DNA of 64,000 nt from NCBI GenBank assembly GCA_015488755.1, contig WFNB01000108.1:1-64000 (forward strand). Direction: 5' to 3'. The stretch comes from Gammaproteobacteria bacterium. GTDB lineage: Bacteria; Pseudomonadota; Gammaproteobacteria; GRL18. Below, one piece after another: positions 44,696 to 54,900 of the stretch (position 1 is the first letter of the stretch; every line of letters begins with the position of its first letter). Under the pieces are notes generated by a model, which made no database searches, had not been told where the DNA came from, and saw only the letters and a list, made by a program, of their open reading frames with translations. A program made the position numbers and the translations under genes.

Positions 44696-47643
44696 ATAGA
44701 CAGTTGCAAAATATGATGGCTGAGATTGAATCATGGGAAAGTGCTATTGAATTTGGTGTACCAGAAGAACTATTGGCAAACTATCAAGTTATGTCACGAA
44801 CTGATGATCTCTATATTGCCGTATTAGCCGCAGTATTTGATACTTTGCGCATAGAGGAGTCTGTTAACAAGCATCGGCAGTTGTCGGATCTTGCGAAAAC
44901 ACTACTTGTATATTCTCGAAGTGCTGCTACAAAGTATCTTGGCGGGATAGACAAAAAGATAAATATTTTATATTGTTCGGCTGTTTTTTATTTAGCAGAG
45001 TTTCCTGCAACAGCAACATTATTATCAAAAGAAGTCACAAATTTTGATAATCTTTTACAAGAAGAAATATTTTTATATGCTTTACTCAGTCATCAGTTAG
45101 ATGATAAAAATAAACTTGAAAGGATGCTGATTCAGCAATTAGGGTTGTCTGAGAACACTAATTTTGATGAATTAATTACTTATTTTCAAATTAAAAAAGA
45201 AGAGGGGCTATTTAATGATCCTAGATTATTTATTGCCGCAAAATTAACACTAGATTGCCTCAATAGATTTAAACAATTTAATATATGGGATTGTATTAAA
45301 CAAAATGCGGCTAATTATAATCTTGATGTATGGCGACCATTTTTTTCAAATTCAAAGATATTTCCATTATGGGAGCTTTTCCCTTCCCAGATTTCGGCTA
45401 TTAATAGCGGTATTTTGAGTGATTCAAATACCGTATATAGTATGCAAATGCCAACATCATCGGGTAAAACTTCATTGTGTGAGATACTAATATACAATGA
45501 AGTTAAAGGTCGCCAGAAAAAAGTTTTATTTCTTGTTCCATTTCGTGCTCTTGCATCAGAAATAAAGCTTGGAATTTCAGCTCGTTTAGAGAGTGCAGGC
45601 GTAACTGTAGTAGCAAGTCATGGTGGTAATATACCCACAAGATCAGAAAGTGCAACTGTTGAAACAGCGGATGTCCTTATTATTACACCTGAAAAATTTA
45701 CTGCTATTGCTCATACTATACCAGAATTAGAAGATAGTTTTAATACGATTATTTGTGATGAGGGACATTTGATTGATGATAGTACTAGAGGTCTTCAATA
45801 TGAACTTTTATTAACTAAACTTAAAACATCTGATAATCCTAAAAAGATAATTTTTATTTCTGCAATTTTACCCAATGTTGATGTGATTCATGGTTGGCTT
45901 GGAGGCACTCCTGACTCAATCGCTAAATCGGAGTACAAACCTGTTGAAATTGACTTCTCCTTTATTTCAAAACAAGATAAAGATTCTTGGCAATTAGATT
46001 TTAATACCATTTATGATCGACCAAGAAATTATTTCCTTCGTAATTTTTTAACTAAAAATGATTTTAGATACATGAATCCTGATAGTGGTCGTTTAAAGCT
46101 TATTGATGGATATAATTCATATACTTCTCTTGCTTGTGCTGCAGCTTTAAAGGCAAGGTGGAATGGTTCTGTTGCACTATTTACAACTATGAAGGGGGAC
46201 AATGGTATCAGAGGATTGTCTAGTAAATTCATAAATTTCTATGAGCATGATATTGAGTTAGTAAATAAAAATCCAGTTTTGTCATTTGATTTACCAAATT
46301 TAGTTGAATATATAGAATTTCAATTTGGTAAGTCTTATCTGCTATCTAAATTATTAAAATATGGGATTGGATTTCATCATGGTGATTTACCCCAGGAAAT
46401 CAGGCGAGAAATGGAAGGGGCAATTCAAAATAAAACAATTAGCCTTTTGATTTGTACAAGTACCCTTGCAGAAGGCGTAAATTTACCTATTCGGACTCTT
46501 GTTGTTCACACTATTAAACGTTTTAATGGAGAACTTTTATTACCAATAGAAAATAGAAGTTTAAAAAATATTATTGGGCGTGTTGGGCGTGCTGGAAAAG
46601 AGACTAAAGGGAGAGTTATTTTTGCGAATAATGGTGAACGAGTTGATGTTGAAAATGTATTTAGAGATTTGTACATGGAATCAGCATCAGGTGCTCTTTT
46701 TAAACTTATTAAGACTTTAAATAATGCTGTTTTGAAGCTTAATATTGATTTGAATAATGAAATTTTTGAATCTCAGGGAAGTGAATTTTTATCATTAATT
46801 GACAAAATTGATATTGCACTGATTGATTTAATTCCACAAGAAATAGTAATTGAAGAAATTGAACAGTATGTAGAGAATATAATTGAGACTACTTTAGCTT
46901 ATCAATATTGTGATACAGATGTTTTAAAAGATAGGATCAAAGAAGTATTTAATATTAGAACACAATATTTACAGACTGAGATTCCTAAAGAGAGTTGGGA
47001 ACTCCTCAAAAGAAGTGGCTCATCTCCTAGATATTGGGATTTTCTTAAAACGCACAAACTGATTGAACGAATTGAGTGGCAAACATTATTTTTACTAAAT
47101 GATAGTGTATGGATTGATGAAATTGTTTTAATAATTATGGAAATGCCTACGCTTCAAATAGACGATGAAAATTTGGTTGTCAAGTCAGCAATAATTGGCT
47201 GGATGGAAGGAGCCTCATATGATGAAATTTCACAATTATGTAATATTTCAATCGATGATACTCTTAAACTTCTGAGTCATACTATTGGTTATAAGTTGCA
47301 AGATGGATTATCTACCCTTACACAATTTGCAATAGATTATCATGGTGAAGATGCTCCATCTGAGATAGCTAGAAACTGGGCTTCTCTTTTACAGTATGGC
47401 TTGGGCAGTATGCAGCAGTTGGATTTGTTTGAAAAAGGTGCAAGTGACCGTTTAGGAGTGTGGGGAATTGATAGATATATTAAAAAGAATAACATCGCTG
47501 ATAGAGGAAATCGTTTAATAAAGTTATTAAGGACACAAGCATACGATATAAATCTATTTTTAGAAAAAGATCCAAGAGTTCCTACATTAAGTAGGAAACG
47601 TGTTTTTGATGAGTTGAAGCTCAATTTTAGTAGCAAATCATGA
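44692..47643 (+). CDS. hamB: HamB-like superfamily 2 helicase of a Hachiman-type system
   Basis: A 983-residue helicase. The N-terminal ~200 residues are helical. Lobe 1 has MPTSSGKTSLCE (Walker A near 252-258), FLVPFRALASE, IITPEKF and CDEGHLID (DEGH variant of DEAH, near 357). Lobe 2 has GIGFHHGDLP, CTSTLAEGVNLPIRTLVVHT and IIGRVGRAGKETKGR, a Ski2/MrfA-like pattern. Paired with HamA by an ATGA overlap. Very AT-rich coding sequence, like the HEPN gene, which suggests a separate origin from the methylase and giant helicase. Confidence 0.75.
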   Translation: MNRQLQNMMAEIESWESAIEFGVPEELLANYQVMSRTDDLYIAVLAAVFDTLRIEESVNKHRQLSDLAKTLLVYSRSAATKYLGGIDKKINILYCSAVFYLAEFPATATLLSKEVTNFDNLLQEEIFLYALLSHQLDDKNKLERMLIQQLGLSENTNFDELITYFQIKKEEGLFNDPRLFIAAKLTLDCLNRFKQFNIWDCIKQNAANYNLDVWRPFFSNSKIFPLWELFPSQISAINSGILSDSNTVYSMQMPTSSGKTSLCEILIYNEVKGRQKKVLFLVPFRALASEIKLGISARLESAGVTVVASHGGNIPTRSESATVETADVLIITPEKFTAIAHTIPELEDSFNTIICDEGHLIDDSTRGLQYELLLTKLKTSDNPKKIIFISAILPNVDVIHGWLGGTPDSIAKSEYKPVEIDFSFISKQDKDSWQLDFNTIYDRPRNYFLRNFLTKNDFRYMNPDSGRLKLIDGYNSYTSLACAAALKARWNGSVALFTTMKGDNGIRGLSSKFINFYEHDIELVNKNPVLSFDLPNLVEYIEFQFGKSYLLSKLLKYGIGFHHGDLPQEIRREMEGAIQNKTISLLICTSTLAEGVNLPIRTLVVHTIKRFNGELLLPIENRSLKNIIGRVGRAGKETKGRVIFANNGERVDVENVFRDLYMESASGALFKLIKTLNNAVLKLNIDLNNEIFESQGSEFLSLIDKIDIALIDLIPQEIVIEEIEQYVENIIETTLAYQYCDTDVLKDRIKEVFNIRTQYLQTEIPKESWELLKRSGSSPRYWDFLKTHKLIERIEWQTLFLLNDSVWIDEIVLIIMEMPTLQIDDENLVVKSAIIGWMEGASYDEISQLCNISIDDTLKLLSHTIGYKLQDGLSTLTQFAIDYHGEDAPSEIARNWASLLQYGLGSMQQLDLFEKGASDRLGVWGIDRYIKKNNIADRGNRLIKLLRTQAYDINLFLEKDPRVPTLSRKRVFDELKLNFSSKS

Positions 47644-47675
47644 GGGTCATTATAATATGATGATGAATATTGATA

Positions 47676-48725
47676 ATGAGTAACCAAAATCCAGAAAAAA
47701 ATAAAGCAATTTTCACAGATATTCAATCCCTCATTGAGCAAAGTAAACAAAATATTGCCGTATCCGTTAATTCAACCATGACCATGCTTTACTGGAATAT
47801 AGGCAAACGAATTAATCAAGAAGTGCTTCAAGATAAACGGGCTGAATACGGTAAACAGATTGTTGTTTCACTGTCACGACAATTGAGTAGTGAGTACGGT
47901 AAAGGTTGGAGTGAGCAACAGTTAAGACATTGCATTCATTTTGCAGATATTTTTCCCGATGACTCAATTCTCTCTACACTGTGGAGAGAATTGAGTTGGT
48001 CACATATTAAACTGGTTATTTATTTAGATGATAGCCTTAAGAGAGAGTTTTATCTTGAAATATGCAAGATAGAAAAATGGTCTGTACGCACCTTTCGTGA
48101 GCGAATCAAATCAATGCTCTATGAACGTACTGCTATCAGTAAAAAACCAGAAGAAACCATAAAAAACGAACTTCAAAAATTAAAAGAATCTGAACAAATC
48201 ACCCCTGATTTAGTTTTTCGTGATCCTTATTTTCTGGACTTTTTAGAGCTGAAAGATACTTATAGTGAAAAAGATTTAGAATCTGCCATTATTGCAGAAT
48301 TACAACGATTTATTATAGAACTGGGCAGTGATTTTGCTTTTTTAGCACGTCAAAAAAGAATTACTATTGACAATAGAGATTATTACATTGACCTGTTATT
48401 TTATCACAGACGCTTAAAATCACTGATTGCTATAGATTTAAAAATTGGTGAGTTTGATGCAGCGTATAAAGGTGAAATGGAGTTATATTTAGCTTATCTG
48501 GAAAAACATGAAAATATTGAAGGGGAAAATCCACCGATAGGTTTGATTTTATGTACAGGTAAAAATCCTGAACACATTGAATTGTTGCAACTGCATAGAA
48601 GTAATATAAAAGTAGCCGATTATTTTACGGTTTTACCTGCCAAAGAAATACTGATGGATAGATTACATAAGGCAATCGCCATTGCTCAAAATAATCTTGG
48701 TCGGCATCAAATGGAGGATAAATAA
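47676..48725 (+). CDS. YhcG-family PD-(D/E)XK nuclease (DUF1016)
   Basis: A 349-residue protein. The DUF1016 N-terminal helical domain contains LYWNIGKRINQEVL and YGKGWSEQQLRHCIHFAD. The C-terminal YhcG nuclease domain has YYIDLLFYHRRLKSLIAIDLKIGEF (given in part), where IDLLFY and IDLKIG supply the D...DxK catalytic set, and GLILCTGKN closes the fold. Start ATG at 47676; an in-frame TTG lies two codons earlier, and neither has a clear ribosome binding site. Its stop overlaps the AAA gene start (TAATG), so the two are probably one two-gene module. Confidence 0.85.
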   Translation: MSNQNPEKNKAIFTDIQSLIEQSKQNIAVSVNSTMTMLYWNIGKRINQEVLQDKRAEYGKQIVVSLSRQLSSEYGKGWSEQQLRHCIHFADIFPDDSILSTLWRELSWSHIKLVIYLDDSLKREFYLEICKIEKWSVRTFRERIKSMLYERTAISKKPEETIKNELQKLKESEQITPDLVFRDPYFLDFLELKDTYSEKDLESAIIAELQRFIIELGSDFAFLARQKRITIDNRDYYIDLLFYHRRLKSLIAIDLKIGEFDAAYKGEMELYLAYLEKHENIEGENPPIGLILCTGKNPEHIELLQLHRSNIKVADYFTVLPAKEILMDRLHKAIAIAQNNLGRHQMEDK

Positions 48726-49972
48726 TGAGTAAAATCAAAATAAAAAATTTCGGTCCCATAAAAAAAGGTTGTCAAGAGAATAATGGCTGGATTGATATTA
48801 AAAAAGTAACGGTATTTATTGGCAATCAGGGTTCAGGCAAAAGCACCATAGCCAAATTGATTTCTACATTTACCTGGATTGAAAAAGCATTGGTAAGAGG
48901 TGATTATACAAAACAAATACTAGAATCCAAAAACAAGCCTGAAAAACCCCACCTGAGTTATCATCGATTAGAAAATTATTTTAAATCGAATGGTGTTAAT
49001 AATACAGTCATTGAATATCAAGGTGATGCATATTCAATAGGGTATGAAAATGGAGTGTTTAATATACAAAAAACATCTAATTCTACCTACCAGCTCCCAC
49101 AAATTATGTATGTACCAGCAGAAAGAAATTTTATTAGCTATGTGAAATCACCAACGGAATTAAAATTGTCATCCGCACCGCTACAGGAATTTCTCACGGA
49201 ATTCGATAATGCTAAAAATGGAATGAGAGGACTGCTAAAACTACCTATCAATAACACCAATATTGAATATGATAAATCAAACGATACTCTAAATTTGAAA
49301 GGTCAAGATTATAAAGTTAAGCTCACCGAGGCATCCAGTGGATTCCAGTCTCTTGTCCCTCTGTTTTTGGTTTCAGAATATTTAGCAAATTCTGTAAAGA
49401 AACAGAGTGATATCAGTAAGGAATCTATGAGCGGTGAAGAGTTGAAAAGATTTAAAAAGGGTGTGGCAGGAATCTTGAGTAATGACAGTTTAACCGATGA
49501 ACAAAAAAGAGCATCAATTTCAGTGCTCTCAGCAAAGTTTAATAAAGCTGGTTTTATTAATATTGTTGAAGAGCCTGAGCAGAATTTATTCCCTTCATCA
49601 CAATGGGAAATGCTAAAAAGCTTATTGGCATTTAATAATATCAGTTCAGATAATAAATTGATTATGAGCACTCATAGTCCATTTATTGTTAATTATCTCA
49701 GTATTGCGATTCAGGGCAATTATCTAAAACGAAAAATTGAAGCTTCTTCAAAAAGCAATAAACTGCTATCAAAATTAGAGCAAATTATCCCTGAAAATTC
49801 CCGGATAGCTTCTGAAGATGTTGTTGTTTATCAGTTAAATGAAGAGGACGGTAGTATTACACGATTGCCTGCTTCGGAGGGAATTCCCTCTGATCATAAT
49901 TATCTCAATGATAATTTAAGAAAAGGTAATGAGTTATTTGATTTATTATTAGAAATAGAAGAAGAATTATAA
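48725..49972 (+). CDS. AAA family ATPase paired with YhcG nuclease
   Basis: A 415-residue RecF/OLD-like ABC-type ATPase without a nuclease domain. Walker A: FIGNQGSGKST (33-41). A middle segment contains QIMYVPAERNFISYV. Walker B: NIVEEPEQNLFPSSQ (about 279). The D-loop/H-motif MSTHSPFIVNYL follows. It has the head-domain parts with only a short insertion, so it is not an SMC. The TAATG overlap with the nuclease suggests control of that enzyme by ATP binding, as in other ATPase-nuclease defence pairs. Target is unknown. Confidence 0.8.
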   Translation: MSKIKIKNFGPIKKGCQENNGWIDIKKVTVFIGNQGSGKSTIAKLISTFTWIEKALVRGDYTKQILESKNKPEKPHLSYHRLENYFKSNGVNNTVIEYQGDAYSIGYENGVFNIQKTSNSTYQLPQIMYVPAERNFISYVKSPTELKLSSAPLQEFLTEFDNAKNGMRGLLKLPINNTNIEYDKSNDTLNLKGQDYKVKLTEASSGFQSLVPLFLVSEYLANSVKKQSDISKESMSGEELKRFKKGVAGILSNDSLTDEQKRASISVLSAKFNKAGFINIVEEPEQNLFPSSQWEMLKSLLAFNNISSDNKLIMSTHSPFIVNYLSIAIQGNYLKRKIEASSKSNKLLSKLEQIIPENSRIASEDVVVYQLNEEDGSITRLPASEGIPSDHNYLNDNLRKGNELFDLLLEIEEEL

Positions 49973-51256
49973 ATGGCTATAATCGAAGGTTTCAGGGTAA
50001 AAAACTTTAAGGCTCTAAAGGATGTTACGCTGGGCAGATTATGGAATCAGCAGGATAAAGCTGCCTTAACACCGATGACCGCTGTTATTGGAAAAAATGG
50101 TGTTGGTAAGAGTTCTTTATTTGATGCTTTTGGATTTCTGGCAGATTGCTTAAAAACAGGTGTTGAAGATGCCTGTGATGCCCATGGTCGTGGTGGATTC
50201 AAAAGAATTCGAACTCAAGGTCAGTCTGGTGCCATTGAATTTGAAATTTATTACAAGCAGGATGGTAAAAGGAGACCAATTACTTATGAATTAGCAATTG
50301 ATTTGGATAAGCTTAATCGGCCTTTTGTTTTAAGGGAGCGTTTGCGTCAAAGGCGTTCAGGCGAAAAGCATGGTCAGCCTTTTTCTTTTTTAATTCTTGA
50401 AAGTGGTAAAGGTGTTGTCTGGAAAGGTGAGACATTAGGTGTTGATGAGCAGAAAAAACAATTTGATCTCATGGAATTTATGGCGGAAATCAATCGATTA
50501 AAAGGACCCGAATCTAAAGAAACAGAATCAGTGGAATTGGATGATTATAGGAAATTAGGTATTGCTACTTTAGGTTCTCTAAAACAGCATCCAAGAATAT
50601 CTGCTTTCCGACAATTTATTGAAAGTTGGTATTTAAGTTATTTTACACCTGATGCAGCGAGGAGCTTACCTTTGGCAGGGTCCCAGAAACATCTCAATAG
50701 TCATGGTGACAATTTGGGTAATGTTGTGCAATTTATGGAGCGTGAACATCCAAAAAGCTTTCAGAAAATCCTTAATCGAATTGCCAATAAAATCCCTGGT
50801 ATTAGTAAAATAGATACTGAAGAAACTAATGATGGCCGATTGTTACTTCGTTTTAATGATAAGGGATTTTCAGATCCATTTTATACTCAACAAATGTCTG
50901 ATGGTACACTCAAAGTTTTTGCCTATTTACTTTTAATGGAAGATCCTAATCCTCCACCTTTTTTATGTGTGGAAGAACCAGAAAATGGTTTGTATCATAA
51001 ACTTCTTGAATCGTTAGCCAATGAATTCCGTGAGCATGCTACAGGTAAAACAGGAGGAACTCAGGTTTTTATTACTACACATCAGCCCTATTTTGTGGAT
51101 TCTCTTGATCCTGATGAAGTTTGGATTTTACAGAAAGGTGATGATGGGTTTTCTACTATTCATAGGGCGAGTGAATATGAAATTGTAAAAAATATGGTAT
51201 CTGAAGGTCTCCCATTAGGTGGACTTTGGTATAGCGATTACCTGGATGTGAGATAA
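49973..51256 (+). CDS. AAA family ATPase (AAA_21-like) paired with DUF4276 protein
   Basis: A 427-residue RecF-like ATPase. The N-terminus MAIIEGFRVKNFKALKD is the typical first strand of this class. Walker A: GKNGVGKSS (40-48). Walker B: FLCVEEPENGLYH (about 330). The H-motif is FITTHQPYFVDSL. Its own stop comes four bases before the DUF4276-like gene, so they are likely co-translated. ATPase-Toprim pairs of this design occur in PARIS and OLD/Gabija-type immunity; this pair is not a standard one. A copy of its first 51 bases heads the chimeric ORF at 43369. Confidence 0.82.
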   Translation: MAIIEGFRVKNFKALKDVTLGRLWNQQDKAALTPMTAVIGKNGVGKSSLFDAFGFLADCLKTGVEDACDAHGRGGFKRIRTQGQSGAIEFEIYYKQDGKRRPITYELAIDLDKLNRPFVLRERLRQRRSGEKHGQPFSFLILESGKGVVWKGETLGVDEQKKQFDLMEFMAEINRLKGPESKETESVELDDYRKLGIATLGSLKQHPRISAFRQFIESWYLSYFTPDAARSLPLAGSQKHLNSHGDNLGNVVQFMEREHPKSFQKILNRIANKIPGISKIDTEETNDGRLLLRFNDKGFSDPFYTQQMSDGTLKVFAYLLLMEDPNPPPFLCVEEPENGLYHKLLESLANEFREHATGKTGGTQVFITTHQPYFVDSLDPDEVWILQKGDDGFSTIHRASEYEIVKNMVSEGLPLGGLWYSDYLDVR

Positions 51257-51260
51257 ATTT

Positions 51261-51917
51261 ATGCATTTTGAGATACTTGTTGAAGATTTATCAGGTAAAA
51301 AAATACTGGATATTCTTGTTCCTAAGCTTATTGGTGAGCAACATAGCTTTATTGTGCATCCTTATAAGGGCGTTGGACGGATACCTAAAAATCTTGGTAA
51401 TAATATGAATGCAAGTAATCGTATTTTACTTGATCAACTGCCAAAACTATTAAATGGGTATGGTAAAACTTTTGCAAATTATCCTGATGACTATCCTGTA
51501 GCAGTTATTTTAGTTTGTGATTTAGATAATAAGAACCTGGATAATTTCCTCCAGGAATTAAAGGGTGTTTTAGATGCTTGCCATTTAAAACCTGAAACTC
51601 GTTTTTGTATTGCAATTGAAGAAGGTGAAGCCTGGTTCTTAGGTGATATTCCAGCTATAAAATCTGCTTATCCTAGAGCAAAGGATGCCATACTCAATTC
51701 TTATCAAAATGATTCGATTTGCGGTACATGGGAGAAGCTGGCGGAGGCTGTCTACCCTGGAGGCTTGCAAGTTTTATCAAAACAAGGTTGGCAGATGATA
51801 GGTAAGGAAAAATCAAAATGGGCTGAAAAAATTACGCCCCATATGAATGTTGATAATAATCAATCACCCAGTTTTAATTTTTTTAAAGATAAAATACAAG
51901 AATTAGCTGAAATGTAA
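51261..51917 (+). CDS. DUF4276-family, Toprim-like putative nuclease
   Basis: A 218-residue protein beginning MHFEILVEDLSGKKILDIL, where the first Glu (E8-like) fits the Toprim acidic position. VILVCDLDNKN gives a DxD motif, and CIAIEEGEAWFLGD gives further acidic residues. This E...DxD layout is that of Toprim nucleases, and DUF4276 proteins are commonly encoded next to AAA ATPases, as here. It is probably the effector of the pair. Catalysis is inferred from motif placement only. The next gene starts 31 bases downstream. Confidence 0.7.
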   Translation: MHFEILVEDLSGKKILDILVPKLIGEQHSFIVHPYKGVGRIPKNLGNNMNASNRILLDQLPKLLNGYGKTFANYPDDYPVAVILVCDLDNKNLDNFLQELKGVLDACHLKPETRFCIAIEEGEAWFLGDIPAIKSAYPRAKDAILNSYQNDSICGTWEKLAEAVYPGGLQVLSKQGWQMIGKEKSKWAEKITPHMNVDNNQSPSFNFFKDKIQELAEM

Positions 51918-51948
51918 ATGCTTAAAACCAAGCCGGGATAAATTATAG

Positions 51949-54900
51949 ATGTTACCTTCTGTTATTAGCAGACAAGTAGATTCTGCTCTTCGTACTTTTT
52001 TAAGCAATGCTTTTGAAATGAGTTCGCCATTGTTTCTGCGTGATGATGGTACATCGGCAATGGATGATTTTTTAAAGCAAGAAGGTAATTTATCTAAAGG
52101 CCCATATCTTTCAATAAACCTGCCTTTTAGACAAAGTAAATTATCCCTTGATTACTTTCCAAATCTTAAGTTGTCTTTCCCCCCTTATGCTCACCAGGCA
52201 ATCGCTTATCAACGACTGGCATCTTCTAAACCAGAATCAACACTGATTGCAACGGGAACAGGCTCTGGTAAAACAGAATGTTTTTTATACCCCATATTGA
52301 ATTATTGTGCTTCTACTAAAGAGAAGGGTATTAAGGCCATTATCATTTACCCAATGAATGCACTGGCCACGGATCAGGCAAAACGCTTTGCTAAAATGAT
52401 TTATGAAAATCCTGACTTAAAAAATAAAGTGACGGTGGGGCTTTTTGTTGGTCAGGAGGATAAAGAAAAAACACTGACCATGACACCTGACAAGGTGATT
52501 ACCTGCAAAGATACCTTACGTAAAAATCCTCCTGATATTTTATTGACCAACTATAAAATGCTGGATTATTTGTTATTACGTCCCAAAGATCAGCCAATTT
52601 GGCAACACAATACACCAGAATCACTGCAATTTATGGTTGTTGATGAGTTGCATACTTTTGATGGTGCTCAGGGAACAGACTTGTCCTGTTTGATCCGACG
52701 CTTAAAACACCGCTTGCAGACACCAAAAAATCATTTGGCTTGTATCGGTACCTCAGCTACGATTGGTAATAACAAGGAAGCATTAATCAATTATGCTCAG
52801 GACATCTTTGATGATGAGTTTGAGCCAACGGCTATCGTGACAGAAGATCGATACAGTGCCAGTGAGTATCTCTCTGGTTCTGAATTAAGTTATTTTGCTT
52901 CACCCGGTCCAGTTGACTTACCTGATTGGCGTGATGGTATGTCACCTGAAGATTATATCAATAAAAGTATTCAGGCCTGGTTTGGTAATAATAGTTTACA
53001 AATTACGTCCGAATGGGAATCCGAACAGGGACAGAAACAACGTATTGAACTAGGCAAGGCAATAAAACAACATCGGTTCTTTCACAATCTTCTTAAAAAA
53101 TTAGATGGTCAAGTCAGTGCCATTGATTCATTGGCACATGATGTTTTATTGCCCAAAGAATTAGTTCTTTCTGATAGAGTCAGGTTACTGGAAAATTTTT
53201 GTAGTTTAATTTCAATCTCTCTGCTGAAAACAAAGCCTTCTATTCCTTTACTTCAAGTACGATTTCAACTTTGGATCCGTGAACTTAGACGTATGGTGGC
53301 TAGTTTAGGGCAGGATGATGCTTTAAACCAGAAGAGTGGTTTTGAACGCTTTGGTTTTTCAAATACGCCTTATATTGCCTTCAGTGATGACTTAACTCAG
53401 GCTGAAAGTGAAGTTAAGTACTTGCCTGTCGTTCATTGTCGTGACTGTCATTCCACTGGTTGGGGTGGAGTATTAGCATCCACAGACTCACATGTCAGTG
53501 ATGATTTGTCCCAATTTTATCAATTGTTCTTTGCTCATCGCCCTGAAGCTATTTTATTGTTCCCTGTAGAAAAAATTGATGCAGATTTACATAAAAAGGG
53601 CAGCTTCCATCAATTCTGTCCAAAATGTTTAAATCTTAATTCGCCATCAAGTACTACCTGCCCTAGCTGTCATCATGAAGAATTAACGCTGGTTTTTAAT
53701 CATAGTGAAGCGGATGTAAAAACCTTTAAAGACGGTGGTTCAATGCTTGTTGCTAAGCATCATTGTCCATTTTGTCACAGTGAAAATGGTTTGAGTATTC
53801 TGGGTTCAAGAGCAGCCAGTTTGATTAGTGTGATGGCACAGCAATTATTTGGCTCTAGTTATAATGAAGATAAACAATTGATTACTTTCAGTGATTCTGT
53901 ACAGGATGCAGCTCACAGAGCAGGATTTTTTACTTCGAGGACTTATCCATTACTGGTCAGAAGTTTATTAGCTAAAATTATTTTTGAGAAAGTTTCTGGG
54001 GGGAATTCTCATGAAAAGAGTGAAACATCATTATCTAAACTATCCTTGTTGGTTGGGCAAAAAGCCTTAGAGTTGTCAGCGAGTGATAATGCTTTTGTTG
54101 GAACTTATATTGCTCCAGATATGCAGTGGCAAAACCATTATAAATATTTACTTGAAAATGGTGAGTTACCCCAAAAAACAAAATTAGTTAAAAATATACA
54201 GGATCGTTTAGGCTGGGAACTGTTTAGTGAGTTTGGGCTAAGAGCCAAGCTGGGTCGTTCATTGGATAAATCCCTTTTTGCTACTGTTAATTATCCCTCT
54301 GAAGCTTTGGCAAAGGCTTGTTTGGATATTCATTCTGCGGTCACTGAAGAAATTGAGTTATTGACGAATATCAGCCCTGAAGTTATTGAGCAGTTTGTTA
54401 TTGGTGTTCTGCATTTAATGCGCTTAAATGGGGCGATTTTTCATCAAGCTTTATATAACTATGTGTCATCGGGTGGTGATACTTATGTCATGAATAAAGT
54501 AGGTAAAGATCAATTTTATATGCCTAATTTAGGTCGTGCATCACGAAGACCTAGATTCGTATCAATTAATCGAGTTTCCAATAGTTTTGATTATATTAAT
54601 AAGAAAAGTTCAAATAATACGCCTTATTTAGTCTGGTTGTATAAAACTATCATAGAGGGTGACAAAGTCTTTGCTTCAAATGAAGCAATACTGGTTTTTG
54701 AACGGACGTTCAGTAGTTTGCTACAGCATCAAATAATTTTGTCTCGTGAGTCAAAAGGTGAACCAGTTTATGGATTAAACCCTGAGAGCCTGCTTTTAAC
54801 CTGTGATATCAAACAGCTTAAATGTGATGTATGTTCAACACCACTTGTTGTCACTGATGACCTTGAGGATTACTGGGTTGATAGTCCCTGTAGTGTACAC

